A stretch of DNA of 64,000 bases, from positions 2,356,001 to 2,420,000 of the forward strand of contig NZ_CP129111.1 in the NCBI RefSeq assembly GCF_030407165.1, read 5' to 3'. The position numbers were made by a program, and so were the translations under genes. The notes below the pieces were generated by a model. That model was not told the DNA's origin. It did not search any database and saw nothing but the letters and a program-made list of their open reading frames with translations. Positions 41,893 through 51,632 of the stretch are shown piece by piece. Every line of letters starts with the position of its first letter. The stretch's first letter is position 1. This stretch comes from Fontisubflavum oceani (lineage in GTDB: Bacteria; Pseudomonadota; Alphaproteobacteria; Rhodobacterales; Rhodobacteraceae).

Positions 41893-42867
41893 CTACCAGC
41901 GTAGAACGACCGCGCCCCAGGCCAAGCCGCCGCCGATCGCCTCGGCAACCAACACATCGCCCTGTTTGATCTGTCCGCGGGCGACGCCAACGGACATGGC
42001 AAGGGGAATCGAGGCCGCCGATGTATTGCCGTGATCTTGCACCGTGACCACGACCCGATCCATGCCAACGCCCATCTTCTGCGCCGTCCGGCTGATGATC
42101 CGCAGATTGGCCTGATGCGGGACGATCCAATCGACGTCATCGGCCCCCAATCCGGCCTTATCCAAAGCGGCATGGGCGGTTTGTGCAAGCTTTTCAACGG
42201 CGTGCCGGAAGACTTCTCGCCCCTGCATCCGCAAAACACCGGTGGATTGTGTCGAGGACACACCGCCATCGACATAGAGCAGATCGCGATATTGACCGTC
42301 GGAATGCAGATCGACCGAGAGGATGCCGCGATCTTCTGATGTCCCGGTGCCGTCTTGCGCTTCCAGGATCAGCGCGCCTGCGCCATCGCCGAACAGCACA
42401 CATGTGGCGCGGTCTTCCCAATCCATGATCCGGCTGAACGTCTCCGCACCGATGACCAGCACGCGTTTGGCCTGCCCCGAGGCAATGAATGCCTGTGCGG
42501 TGGACAGCGCATAGACAAACCCGGCGCAGACCGCCTGCACGTCGAAGGCGAAGCCGGTTTTCAGGCCGAGGCCCGCCTGCACCATTGTGGCGGCAGAGGG
42601 GAAGGTGAGATCCGGCGTCGAGGTCGCTACGATCAGCGCATCGATATCGCCTGCCGTAAGCCCGGCATTGTCCAGCGCGGCATTGGCGGCTGCGATCGCC
42701 ATATCCGAGGTTGTTTCCCCCTCGGCCGCAAAATGGCGACGCTCGATGCCGGAGCGGGCGCGAATCCACTCGTCGGTGGTGTCGATTTTGCCTTCGAACT
42801 CGGCATTGGGCACAACCCGCTCGGGCAGGTAATGGCCAATACCAATGGGGACGGCGCGCAGGGTCAT
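41893..42867 (-). CDS. fabH: 3-oxoacyl-ACP synthase III
   Basis: FabH (324 residues) starts fatty-acid synthesis by condensing acetyl-CoA with malonyl-ACP. The catalytic Cys (VQAVCAGF near residue 113), His (WIVPHQANLRI) and Asn (HGNTSAASIP) are present. It overlaps the plsX stop by four bases (ATGA), so translation is coupled. Confidence 0.97.
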   Translation of the reverse strand: MTLRAVPIGIGHYLPERVVPNAEFEGKIDTTDEWIRARSGIERRHFAAEGETTSDMAIAAANAALDNAGLTAGDIDALIVATSTPDLTFPSAATMVQAGLGLKTGFAFDVQAVCAGFVYALSTAQAFIASGQAKRVLVIGAETFSRIMDWEDRATCVLFGDGAGALILEAQDGTGTSEDRGILSVDLHSDGQYRDLLYVDGGVSSTQSTGVLRMQGREVFRHAVEKLAQTAHAALDKAGLGADDVDWIVPHQANLRIISRTAQKMGVGMDRVVVTVQDHGNTSAASIPLAMSVGVARGQIKQGDVLVAEAIGGGLAWGAVVLRW

Positions 42868-43967
42868 GCTTTGGTCTCTTCTTCTGCGTCAAGAATAGCG
42901 GCCGCGGCCGCCGCCTCGGCGTCGGAAATGCGGGCGGCCAGGCGCTCGGTGAAATCTGCAGCGGCCAGCCGCGCGGCCAGTTTTATCGCGGCGGACATGC
43001 CTGTTGGGTCTGACGACCCATGGGATTTCACGATCGTGCCGTTCAGGCCCAGGAACACGCCGCCATTGACCCGCCGCGGATCAATCCGCTTGGACAGGCG
43101 GCGGAGCGAGGTATAGGCCAGAAGCGCCGCGATGCGGGACAAGGGCGAATAGCGAAACGCCTCTCCCAACAACTCGCGGATCATCCGTGCGGTGCCTTCA
43201 CCGGTTTTCAACGCGACATTGCCCGAGAAGCCATCCGTCACGATCACATCGACCCGATCCGAGGGCAGATCGCCGCCCTCGACATTGCCAACAAACTCGA
43301 AATCCGCCGCTGGTGCGACACGTTCGATCAGGTCATGGGCCATTTTCAACTCGGCCCGGCCTTTGTGATCCTCGGTGCCGACATTCAACAGGCCGACGCG
43401 CGGGCGGGTCAGATCAAGGCCGTTGCGGGCATAGCTGACACCCATCAGAGCATATTGCAGCAAATCTTCGGCATCGGCGCGGATATCGGCGCCCGCATCC
43501 AGCATCACATTGAACCCTTGCGGATTGCGCGAGGGCCAGAGGCAGGCAATGGCCGGGCGATTCACCCCGTCGATTTTGCGCAAGCGCAGCATCGACATCA
43601 TCATCAGAGCGCCGGTATTGCCACAACTGACCGCCACCTTGGCCTCTTTGTTGCGCACGCTTTCCACCGCCGACCACATCGAGGTGTTCTTGCCATGGCG
43701 CATGACCAAGCTGGGCTTTTCATCCATCGAGACGACGGCCTCGGCATGGCGGATGTCGCAGCGCTCCGCCAAGCCCTTTTTCCGCTCGATCAGACGGCGC
43801 AGCTCAGCGGCATTGCCGTGAACGATGAACCTGAGATCGGAGTTCTTGCTGGCCGATTTGGCCATGCCCGACACGACAGCAGAGGGGCCAAGATCGCCCC
43901 CCATTGCATCAATCGACAGAACCGTACCCGGAACCTGGGTTCCGGTCAGTGCCGTCGCCTCTGTCAT
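42864..43967 (-). CDS. plsX: Phosphate acyltransferase PlsX
   Basis: PlsX (367 residues) makes acyl-phosphate from acyl-ACP for phospholipid synthesis. It has LSIDAMGGDLGPSAVVSG at the N-terminus, SCGNTGALMMMSMLRL in the middle, and NGGVFLGLNGTIVKSHGSSD near the end. A 15-base gap separates it from rpmF upstream; fabH overlaps its end. Confidence 0.97.
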   Translation of the reverse strand: MTEATALTGTQVPGTVLSIDAMGGDLGPSAVVSGMAKSASKNSDLRFIVHGNAAELRRLIERKKGLAERCDIRHAEAVVSMDEKPSLVMRHGKNTSMWSAVESVRNKEAKVAVSCGNTGALMMMSMLRLRKIDGVNRPAIACLWPSRNPQGFNVMLDAGADIRADAEDLLQYALMGVSYARNGLDLTRPRVGLLNVGTEDHKGRAELKMAHDLIERVAPAADFEFVGNVEGGDLPSDRVDVIVTDGFSGNVALKTGEGTARMIRELLGEAFRYSPLSRIAALLAYTSLRRLSKRIDPRRVNGGVFLGLNGTIVKSHGSSDPTGMSAAIKLAARLAAADFTERLAARISDAEAAAAAAILDAEEETKA

Positions 43968-43982
43968 GCCGCGCCCGGGCCC

Positions 43983-44189
43983 TTAAGCCGCGTCGTCGTC
44001 GAGGTCGATCTCGTCGGCCTGCGCGATGACTTCGCGATCCGCATAATATCCGCAAGAGGGGCAGACGTGATGCGGGCGCTTCAGCTCACCACAATTGGGG
44101 CATTCATTTGGGTTATCGGCCACCAGCGCATCATGCGAGCGGCGCATGTTGCGGCGCGATTTGGTGATCTTGTTCTGGGGGACAGCCAT
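43983..44189 (-). CDS. rpmF: 50S ribosomal protein L32
   Basis: This 68-residue protein has the L32 start MAVPQNKITKSRRNMRRSHDA and the zinc-binding Cys pairs CPNCGE and CPSCGYY. It is the first gene of the rpmF-plsX-fabH-ihfA-merR transcript. Confidence 0.97.
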   Translation of the reverse strand: MAVPQNKITKSRRNMRRSHDALVADNPNECPNCGELKRPHHVCPSCGYYADREVIAQADEIDLDDDAA

Positions 44190-44355
44190 GTCTCAACCTC
44201 GAATTTCGGCGGGGTCGGCTGGGCCGGTTTCCCCTTGGTTTCTTCGTTTCTATTCCTATTTCACGCCTCAGCCAAGCGGCCAGCGGCAGACCCGTCCGTC
44301 CGGGCGCATCCTTCGTCAAAAGGCGCGTCTTTGCTTGGCGGCGAATGAGGCCGGG

Positions 44356-44383
44356 AACATAGCCTGATTCCTGTGCCATGCAA
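44356..44383 (-). promoter_or_regulatory. Likely sigma-70-type promoter of the rpmF-plsX-fabH operon
   Basis: On the minus strand TTGCAT (44378-44383) and TATGTT (44356-44361) are 16 bases apart, about 170 bases before the rpmF start. The leader between has no gene. Confidence 0.45.
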
Positions 44384-44412
44384 GCCCTAATCCAGCCTTG
44401 CGGATAAAGGGC

Positions 44413-44985
44413 CTAATCGCCCTGGTTCTCTTCGTCATCTGGCGTGTCTTGCAACGTCTCTCGCAGCCCTGCCAGACCGGCAAATGGGCGGGCATCCTCA
44501 TCGCGCATCGGGGTCACGCCTGGCGCGGCAAACACCGCTTCGCCCAGATCGGCGCCGTCGGCGCGGGGGTAAAGCGGCAGGTTCAGGGCCAGCGCCTCGA
44601 TCATCACCTGGGCCAGATCAATCACCGGGGTGAGTGGTTCGAGCGTGTCGTCTTCCGGCATCTCGACCTCTTCCTCCTCACCTTGTGGTTCGGGCAAGTC
44701 GCGAAGGAATCGCCGGGTGACATCGGCCTCGATCCGGGTCGTCACCGGGGCCAATGTGACGACGCAGGGCTGTATCACGGTGGCCCCCAGATCGGCGTCG
44801 AGCCGCAGTTCATCTTCGGAAACCAGGTCAAGCGTGCCTTTGAAGCGGAGTTTGCGCAGCCCATCAATGTTCAGATCCGTCGCAATCGCGGTCATCGCCT
44901 CGGCATCGGGAACCACCTCGAACGGTTCGGCACGGTCGCGGCGCAAATCGGCGATGCGGCTGGGCAGCTGCGGAAGAGAGGACAT
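44413..44985 (-). CDS. YceD-family (DUF177) protein
   Basis: This 190-residue protein from the ATG at 44985 has DLNIDGLRKLRFKGTLDLVSEDELRLDADLGATV with the CVVTLAPVTTRIEADVTRRF core, and a very acidic end (EEEEVEMPEDDTLEPL ... DDEENQGD). The YceD family occurs upstream of rpmF in many bacteria and has been linked with 23S rRNA production; the mechanism is unclear. Here it lies 223 bases upstream of rpmF on the same strand. Confidence 0.88.
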   Translation of the reverse strand: MSSLPQLPSRIADLRRDRAEPFEVVPDAEAMTAIATDLNIDGLRKLRFKGTLDLVSEDELRLDADLGATVIQPCVVTLAPVTTRIEADVTRRFLRDLPEPQGEEEEVEMPEDDTLEPLTPVIDLAQVMIEALALNLPLYPRADGADLGEAVFAAPGVTPMRDEDARPFAGLAGLRETLQDTPDDEENQGD

Positions 44986-45105
44986 GATATCTGTCTCCAA
45001 GGGCAATGGATCGGCGCGGGCAGCTTGCCCTGTGCGCACGGGTCGGGTAAGCCGATAAAAAGGTTTGGCGGGCCTGGCAAGGGTTTGCATCAGAAGGGTT
45101 GGGCA

Positions 45106-45585
45106 ATGGCGATCGGGCATATCTCCCCCATTTGGCAGCGGGCGCGGCTTGGCATGGCAGTGCTGGCGATCTGCGGTTTGGCGGCCTGTTCGGCCACCTA
45201 TAACATTCACGGATATATCCCACCCGAAGAGGAGCTAGAGGTGATCCTGCCCGGGGTCGACACTCGCGAAAGCCTGCAATCTTCCGTTGGACAGCCCGCA
45301 GCCACGGGAGTGATCCGCGAGGATGCCTGGTTCTATACCGACTACCGGATTCGCAACTTCGCCTATCGCCCGCCAGAGATTGTCGAGCGCAACATCGTTG
45401 CCATCTCGTTTGACGACGATGGGGTTGTGCAGAATGTCGAGCGATTTGGCCTAGAGGATGGGCAGGTGGTGCAATTGTCCCGCCGGGTCACCGAGAGCAG
45501 CATACAAGAGGTCACTGTGCTGAGCCAGATCCTGCAAAGCTTTGGCCGACTCGATGTGGCCAATATCCTGGGCGCCGACAACTAG
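45106..45585 (+). CDS. bamE: Outer membrane assembly lipoprotein, BamE/SmpA-like
   Basis: This 159-residue lipoprotein has a signal with lipobox (ICGLAAC, Cys near residue 28), then YIPPEEELEVILPGVDTRESLQSSVGQP and WFYTDYRIRNFAYRPPEIVERNIVAISFDD, the BamE-type plan. It should be anchored in the outer membrane and support the BAM complex. AGAAGGG precedes the ATG. It is divergent from yceD. Confidence 0.88.
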   Translation: MAIGHISPIWQRARLGMAVLAICGLAACSATYNIHGYIPPEEELEVILPGVDTRESLQSSVGQPAATGVIREDAWFYTDYRIRNFAYRPPEIVERNIVAISFDDDGVVQNVERFGLEDGQVVQLSRRVTESSIQEVTVLSQILQSFGRLDVANILGADN

Positions 45586-45704
45586 CATTTGCTTAACACC
45601 TTGTCGTTTTGCTGACATACTCCCACGTTATCGGAGTGCAACCGGTTGTGGGCTTCCTGAGCCGCGATCGGATATGATGCCCAGCAAAGGCAGGAGCTCG
45701 GGCC

Positions 45705-46454
45705 ATGTTGAGTTTGCGGAAAGGGCGCTATCGCGTCCGATTTGCCGAGACGGAGGCCGATCTAGAGGCGGCCCAATCTCTGCGCTATCTCGCGTTTCGG
45801 GCCGGCTCTGCGGACACGCCGCAGGTGGGCCGTGATAAAGACGCTTATGATACCGCCTGCGCCCATGTGTTGGTCGAAGAGGTGAAAACCGAGCAGCTCG
45901 TCTGCTGTTTCCGGTTGATGCACCTGTCCGACGGGGCCGAGATTACGCAATCTTACTCGGCGCAGTATTATGAGTTGTCGGCGCTGACCAGCTTTGATGG
46001 TCCGATGGTCGAGATGGGGCGGTTCTGCATTCATCCCGCTTATAACGATCCCGATATTCTGCGTGTCGCTTGGGGGGCGATGACGGCGTATGTCGACCGG
46101 GAAGGCGTGGAGATGCTGTTTGGCTGTTCTTCCTTCCATGGGGTTGAGGCGAAAGAGTATTACGATGCCTTCGCCCTGCTTCGAGATCGACATATCGCGC
46201 CGAAACGCTGGTTGCCCAGGGTCAAAGCGCCCTCGGTCTTTCGGTTTGCCAGCCGGTTACGCCGCAAGCCCGACCTGAAATTGGCCCAAGCCAAGATGCC
46301 ACCGCTCTTGCGCACCTATCTGTTGATGGGGGGTTGGGTCAGCGATCATGCGGTGGTCGACCGGGATTTGAACACGTTGCACGTCTTTACCGGGCTTGAG
46401 ATCAAAGCGATCCCGCCCGCGCGGGCGCGCTTGCTGCGAGGCGTTGCGGGCTAG
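45705..46454 (+). CDS. olsB: L-ornithine N-alpha-acyltransferase (ornithine lipid synthesis)
   Basis: This 249-residue GNAT-like OlsB protein has RFAETEADLEAAQSLRYLAF, ACAHVLVEEVKTEQLVCCFRL, EMGRFCIHPAYNDPDILRVAW and LFGCSSFHGVEAKEYYDAF. OlsB transfers a 3-hydroxyacyl chain from ACP to ornithine, giving lyso-ornithine lipid. The second-step gene olsA is not adjacent here. Confidence 0.9.
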   Translation: MLSLRKGRYRVRFAETEADLEAAQSLRYLAFRAGSADTPQVGRDKDAYDTACAHVLVEEVKTEQLVCCFRLMHLSDGAEITQSYSAQYYELSALTSFDGPMVEMGRFCIHPAYNDPDILRVAWGAMTAYVDREGVEMLFGCSSFHGVEAKEYYDAFALLRDRHIAPKRWLPRVKAPSVFRFASRLRRKPDLKLAQAKMPPLLRTYLLMGGWVSDHAVVDRDLNTLHVFTGLEIKAIPPARARLLRGVAG

Positions 46455-46530
46455 CTTTCCTATTAGGCTCCATCCCAGTGGTTGAACAGATGGTGAAGTC
46501 GTTGGCATGGGCGCGACCGTGGTCCACCGA

Positions 46531-47436
46531 TCAGTAACCGCGGTTCCATCGGGCGATTGCGTGGGCGGGGGCGAGCGTTGCGCTGCTGAGCCAAGTTCCC
46601 GCAAGCTTCCGCGGGCGCGCGCCGCTGCCCCGCTGGAATCGCGCCAGACCCGGGGCCTGCGCGGGGGTATAGGGGCCAAGGTCAATCCGATCATGACCTG
46701 ATGCAGCAAGTGTTTGCATTGCGTGCCAGAGAAGCAGGTTGTGGGCCGATTGGGCCCGACCTTCCGGACCTGACCAGCCGATATGGTAGGTGGCAGTTGC
46801 GCCATGGCTGAGAAACAGCATCGCGGCCCGGACATCCCCCTCTGCGCGCGCCGTGAAAAGCTTGACTGCCGTTGGATCGGCCGCCGCTATCGCCAGAGTG
46901 ACAGCATGGGGCAGGGCCCGATGGCGAAGACGGCGGCGTCGCGCCCGGTCTTCGGCCAAGAGCCAATGCGCCGGGTCTGGTCGGAAGCCATCTTGGGTCA
47001 CGATCAGCGGGGTTTTCTCTGCATGACGCAGGCGGTTGCGCCATTTTCCATGCATGCGTGCCAGCCAGTCTTCTGGGCCGCCAGACAGCGAGATCTCAGC
47101 AATCTGTCTGGGAGATCTGAGGTGCAGAAATCCGGCCGCGCTGGCGGCTTGTGCGTCCGCATCCGTTTCCGCTCGCAAAATCAAATGATTGAGCCGCAAC
47201 GCGCCGCGCAGCCCAAAGAATGCATCAGTGTGCGGTTGCCCGGCCCAAACGGGACCACGGGAAATCACCCCAACCGATCCCAGCCCGAGCCATCGTCGTC
47301 GAACAACCACGGCGCGCCCGCCGGGGAAGACATGCGAAATTGCTTTGATGCCGGTGGTGTTTAAGGCATCGGCGAAGAGGCGCGATTGTTGTAGCGGCAG
47401 GGGAGCGGTGTGTTGTGCGGGCGAGACATCGAACAT
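46531..47436 (-). CDS. FemAB/GNAT-like acyltransferase
   Basis: This 301-residue protein has a GNAT-like fold related to FemAB: PLPLQQSRLFADALNTTGI, RMHGKWRNRLRHAEKT, and a second half with YHIGWSGPEGRAQSAHNLLLWHAMQTL. The end (LARFQRGSGARPRKLAGTWL) matches peptidoglycan-bridge-type acyltransferases. The acceptor is unknown. It starts 36 bases after the cupin gene. Confidence 0.75.
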   Translation of the reverse strand: MFDVSPAQHTAPLPLQQSRLFADALNTTGIKAISHVFPGGRAVVVRRRWLGLGSVGVISRGPVWAGQPHTDAFFGLRGALRLNHLILRAETDADAQAASAAGFLHLRSPRQIAEISLSGGPEDWLARMHGKWRNRLRHAEKTPLIVTQDGFRPDPAHWLLAEDRARRRRLRHRALPHAVTLAIAAADPTAVKLFTARAEGDVRAAMLFLSHGATATYHIGWSGPEGRAQSAHNLLLWHAMQTLAASGHDRIDLGPYTPAQAPGLARFQRGSGARPRKLAGTWLSSATLAPAHAIARWNRGY

Positions 47437-47472
47437 GAGGCTAACTTTAAGTCGCCCAAACTTAACGAGCCG

Positions 47473-47820
47473 TTAACCTGCGCTCTCGATGCGATCTGCG
47501 CGCGTTGACGGTGCGGAGATGACCAGAAATTCAGCCGCCTCGGGGCCAGGGTTGCGGACCTGGTGAACGGCCTTGGCCGGGACTGGCAGAGCCTCGCCCG
47601 AGGTCAGGTGATGATCCACGCTGTCGAGTTCGATCTCAAGCGCGCCGGAGAGGCAGAAAAACACCTGCCGCGCCGTGGTGTGATGATGGCGCGTTTCGGC
47701 CCGCCCCGGCGGCATCCGCTCGTGTATCACCGACAAATCCGGCGCATCCAGAAGCCGCCACCCCTCGCAATCGCCTTGCCAAAAGTAATGCGGCGCGGTC
47801 GCGCGGGAGGTTTTGGTCAC
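47473..47820 (-). CDS. Cupin-domain protein coupled to tyrS
   Basis: This 115-residue single-cupin protein has the metal motif RHHHTTARQVFFCLSGALEIE and the second motif AVHQVRNPGP. It starts with GTG at 47818-47820, overlapping the repaired tyrS stop (GTGA), which supports co-translation. Function unknown. Confidence 0.8.
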   Translation of the reverse strand: MTKTSRATAPHYFWQGDCEGWRLLDAPDLSVIHERMPPGRAETRHHHTTARQVFFCLSGALEIELDSVDHHLTSGEALPVPAKAVHQVRNPGPEAAEFLVISAPSTRADRIESAG

Positions 47821-49066
47821 GCCAATACCACCAAAGCGTGCCGTTTCTTGCCCGCGCTCAGCTTGATCGGCTCCGACAGATCATCGGCGCGGATCATCAG
47901 CCCGGCATCCGAGAGCGGCGCGTCGTTGAGCCGGGCGCCATTCTCCGCGATTAGCCGTTTGGCCTCCTTGCCGGCCCGGCGAGGCCGGACCGGGTGATCA
48001 GCTGCACGATGGAGATGCCATCGCCAAGCTCCTCCGCGTTAAGCGTGAGCGTTGGAAGGTCTTCGCCCATGCCGCCCCGCTCGAACACCTCTCGGGAGGT
48101 CGCTTCGGCCGTCTTGGCAGCTTCAGCTCCATGGGCCAAGGTTGTGACTTCATTGGCCAAAATCACCTTTGCCTCGTTGATCTCGGAGCCTTCAAGCGCG
48201 CCAAGGCGGTCACATTCATCGACAGGCAGTTCGGTGAAGAGCTTCAGGAACTTGCCCACATCCGTATCGGCCACGTTCCGCCACCATTGCCAGAACTCAT
48301 AAGACGACATCATGTCTTCGTTGAGCCAGACGGCGCCCTCGGCGGATTTGCCCATTTTCTTACCATCGGACCGAGTCACCAGCGGTGTGGTCAGACCGAA
48401 CGCATCAGTGCCTTCGACCCGACGGATCAAATCCGCGCCAGAGACGATATTGCCCCATTGATCCGACCCGCCCATTTGCAGGATGCAGCCATAGCGGCGG
48501 TGCAGCTCCAGGTAGTCGTAGGATTGCAGCAGCATATAGTTGAACTCGATGAAGCTCAGTGCCTGCTCCCGGTCGAGCCGCGATTTGATGCTCTCAAAGG
48601 CCAACAGTCGATTGATCGTGAAATGCTTGCCGATATCGCGCAGGAAATCGATGTAATGCAGCTTATCCAGCCATTCAGCATTGTTGACGAGCGGCGAGTC
48701 GGTCGGCCCGTCGCCATAAGAGATGTAGCGCGAAAAGACCTTGCGGATCCCCTCGGCATTCTTGTTGATCTGCTCGACCGAGAGGATTTTGCGCATCTCA
48801 TCCTTGCCGGACGGATCGCCCACCTTCGTCGTTCCACCGCCCATAAGCGTGATCGGGCGATGGCCGGTCTTCTGCAGCCAGCGGAGCAGCATGATCTGCA
48901 CCAGATTGCCGATATGCAGCGACGTGGCGGTCAGATCGAAGCCGATATAGCCCGTCACCACGCCATTGATCAGACGCTCATCCAGCTCTTGCAGATCGGT
49001 GCAATCGGCGATGAAGCCGCGCGTGCTCAACTCGCGGAGGAAATCGGATTTGGGGTGGTAGGTCAT
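47817..49066 (-). CDS. tyrS: Tyrosyl-tRNA synthetase (C-terminus frameshifted)
   Basis: This class I synthetase charges tRNA-Tyr. From the ATG at 49066 the main part has the HIGH-type LHIGNLVQIMLL, LMGGGTTKVGDPSGKDEMR and KMGKS motifs. The frame closes early at 47951 with GLAGPARRPNG. Adding one G to the GGG run near 47980-47990 restores GLAGAGKEAKRLIAENGARL and the S4 RNA-binding domain, which ends KKRHALVVLA with TGA at 47817-47819. Repaired length is about 416 residues. As the gene is essential, a base-calling error is most likely. Confidence 0.93.
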
Positions 49067-49142
49067 GCGGGTTCCGGTCCATTCTTTTGGCAACGGGTCT
49101 ATAGCGGGGCAGGTCGTGAAGGGAAAGAGCGAAGCAAGGCCG

Positions 49143-50225
49143 ATGCGGGTGGCCGGTGCTATGTCGGGCACGTCTTTAGATGGGGTCGATCTGGCGGTGA
49201 TCGAGACCGATGGGCGGGTGATCGTCGGCTTTGGTGAGACAGCGTATCGGCCTTATTCGGAGGCGGAGCGGGCGGTGCTCAAAGCCGCTCTGGGCCGCTG
49301 GCCCGGCGCGCCGGGTGTGGCCGAGGCCGCCGAGGTGGTCGAAGCGGCGCATTTGGAATTGATCACCGGGCTCGACCAGGTGGAGCTTTTCGGGTTCCAC
49401 GGGCAAACCCTGGCCCACGCGCCGGGCTTGCAAGGCACGCATCAAGCGGGCGATGGCGGGCGGCTGGCGGACGCCCTAGGGGCTCCAGTGGTCTGGAACT
49501 TCCGCAGCTCGGATGTGGAATTGGGCGGGCAGGGTGCGCCGCTGGCGCCGTTCTACCACTGGGCCTGCGCTCGCTGGATCGGGGCGGAGACGCCGGTGGC
49601 GTTTCTGAACCTCGGCGGCGTCGGCAACCTAACTTGGGTGGACCCAAAGGCGGCGAGCCCCGATGCGCCCGGGGCGTTGTTGGCGTTTGATACCGGGCCC
49701 GCCAATGCGCCCTTGGATGATCTGATGGCGGTCCGTGGTTTGGGGGTGTTTGATCGAGATGGGGTGCTTGGCCTGTCCGGACAGGCGGATCGCGATGGGG
49801 TCATGGAGTTTTTGAAGGATGGATACTTCTTAAAGGTGCCGCCCAAGTCGTTGGATAGAAGTGATTTTGGCTATCTGGTCGAGGTGGTCTCCGGCCTGCC
49901 GGATGCGGATGCGATGGCCACGCTGGTCGCCTGCGTCGCTGGCTCCGTCGCGCGCGGGATGGAGCATTTTCCAAAACCTGTGGCGCAGGTTCTGGTCACC
50001 GGCGGCGGGCGGAAGAATCCGGCGATGATGCAGGCTTTGGCCGCGGTGATTGAGGCCGATGTGCTGCCGGTGGAAGCTGTGGGTCTTGATGGCGACTATC
50101 TGGAAGCGCAGGCCTTTGCCTATCTGGCGGCGCGGGTGTTGCGCGGCATGACGACCTCGGCCCCGGGCACGACCGGCGTGGCGGCCGCGATCGGCGGCGG
50201 ACGGATCAGCCGGCCTGACGGTTAG
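49143..50225 (+). CDS. anmK: Anhydro-N-acetylmuramic acid kinase
   Basis: AnmK (360 residues) phosphorylates and opens 1,6-anhydro-MurNAc during murein recycling. It has the phosphate-binding AMSGTSLDGVDLAVIETD, FGFHGQTLAHAP, NLGGVGNLTW and LAFDTGPANAPLDDL, and VTGGGRKNPAMMQAL near the end. It begins 76 bases after the divergent tyrS start and is complete. Confidence 0.96.
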   Translation: MRVAGAMSGTSLDGVDLAVIETDGRVIVGFGETAYRPYSEAERAVLKAALGRWPGAPGVAEAAEVVEAAHLELITGLDQVELFGFHGQTLAHAPGLQGTHQAGDGGRLADALGAPVVWNFRSSDVELGGQGAPLAPFYHWACARWIGAETPVAFLNLGGVGNLTWVDPKAASPDAPGALLAFDTGPANAPLDDLMAVRGLGVFDRDGVLGLSGQADRDGVMEFLKDGYFLKVPPKSLDRSDFGYLVEVVSGLPDADAMATLVACVAGSVARGMEHFPKPVAQVLVTGGGRKNPAMMQALAAVIEADVLPVEAVGLDGDYLEAQAFAYLAARVLRGMTTSAPGTTGVAAAIGGGRISRPDG

Positions 50226-50256
50226 GGTGCCCCGGAAGGAGGAGCGAAGACGGAGG

Positions 50257-50676
50257 TCAGGCGCGCGGGATATCGAACTCTGGCGCGGCCAGGGTGAAGC
50301 CGTCGAACTGAAAACCTGGCGAGACGGTGCAAGAGACCAATGTGAACGCGCCGGTGCTTTGTGCCGCCTGCCAGTGGTTTTCCGGCACGATGAGTTGCGG
50401 TGCGCCTTCGGTGAGGTCGGGGGTGAGGAGATGGTCGACTGCCGGGCCGGTCTCCGCTGCGCTCAGCGATAGGATCAGCGGGCTCCCAGCGTGATAGAGC
50501 CAGATCTCGGTCGCATCGACCTTATGCCAATGGCTGCGCTCGCCTGATTTCAACAGGAAATAGATACAGGTGCCGGTGGGCCGGCCTTGATTCTCCGCCA
50601 CCCAAGTCTGCCGGTAATGCCCGCCTTCGGGATGCGGCGCCAGGTTCAACTTGGCGATGATCTCATCGGCGGTCAT
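50257..50676 (-). CDS. DUF985 cupin-like protein
   Basis: This 139-residue protein has HPEGGHYRQTWVAE, RSHWHKVDATEIWLYHAGSPL and VSCTVSPGFQFDGFTLA, typical of the DUF985 RmlC-like cupins. A role is not known. It overlaps the sterol-desaturase gene by four bases (ATGA). Confidence 0.9.
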   Translation of the reverse strand: MTADEIIAKLNLAPHPEGGHYRQTWVAENQGRPTGTCIYFLLKSGERSHWHKVDATEIWLYHAGSPLILSLSAAETGPAVDHLLTPDLTEGAPQLIVPENHWQAAQSTGAFTLVSCTVSPGFQFDGFTLAAPEFDIPRA

Positions 50677-51632
50677 TCGGCGGGCTCCGTCGTGCGAGTG
50701 TCTTGCTCAAAGCCGGGTGTACCCTGATCTTCCGGGTGACGGGAGAGGTGGCTCGCCTTGATCTGTTCCGAGGTCTGGCGAGAGCTGTCATGGCTCCAGC
50801 CCGGCGGTGCCACGGCATACATCACGCGCTGCGAGAAGGTGAGACCCGGACGGGCGATGTCTTTGAGCATCCCGACCCACTCATGAAACGCCACCCGCAG
50901 CGGATTGAAGGTGCCGATGTTATGGACCAATCCGTAATCGGGTTTCTCTTCCTCCAACTCGGGCACAAAGGTGCCGAACAGCTTGTCCCAGATGATGAAG
51001 ACACCCGCATAATTGGCATCAAGATAGCGCGGATTGCGGCCATGATGGACCCGGTGATGCGACGGCGTGTTCATCACCGCCTCGAACCAGCGCGGCATCT
51101 TTCCGATCGCTTCGGTATGGATCCAGAACTGATAGATCAGGTTCAGGCCCCCGACGAAGAGCACCATCGCCGGGTGGAACCCAAGCAAGATCAAGGGTGC
51201 GCGCACCACCATCATGAAGGTGAAGGTGCCGGTCCAGGTTTGGCGGAGCGCGGTGGTGAGATTGTAGTGTTGCGATGAATGATGGTTCACATGGCTGGCC
51301 CAGACCCACCGAATGCGGTGGCCAAACCGATGCACCCAGTAATACCGCAGATCGTCGAGGACAAAGCAGAGTGCCACGACCCAGATGCTGGTGCCCAGAT
51401 CAAGCGGGGTGATCGCCCAAAGGGTCATGAAGAACCCCCAGGCGATGAACCCAAGGATGATCCCGGAGGCGACGCTGCCCGCGCCCATGATCAACGAGGT
51501 GAGCGCATCGCGGGTTTCGTAACGCCCACCGCGATGTTTGATCGTGATCCAGAGCAACTCCGCCAGGATCGCGGCCAGAAAGAGCGGCACGGCCCATTGG
51601 ACGACATCGGGGTAGCTTATGAGATCGGTCAT
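50673..51632 (-). CDS. Sterol desaturase/fatty acid hydroxylase-family membrane protein
   Basis: This 319-residue di-iron membrane protein starts at the ATG at 51632. It has the histidine boxes HRFGHRIRWVWASHVNHHSSQHYN and HRVHHGRN and the DYGLVHN signature, with four or more membrane helices. Substrates of this family include sterols, alkylglycerols and carotenoids; here it is unknown. It is coupled by four-base overlaps to both neighbours. Confidence 0.88.
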   Translation of the reverse strand: MTDLISYPDVVQWAVPLFLAAILAELLWITIKHRGGRYETRDALTSLIMGAGSVASGIILGFIAWGFFMTLWAITPLDLGTSIWVVALCFVLDDLRYYWVHRFGHRIRWVWASHVNHHSSQHYNLTTALRQTWTGTFTFMMVVRAPLILLGFHPAMVLFVGGLNLIYQFWIHTEAIGKMPRWFEAVMNTPSHHRVHHGRNPRYLDANYAGVFIIWDKLFGTFVPELEEEKPDYGLVHNIGTFNPLRVAFHEWVGMLKDIARPGLTFSQRVMYAVAPPGWSHDSSRQTSEQIKASHLSRHPEDQGTPGFEQDTRTTEPAE

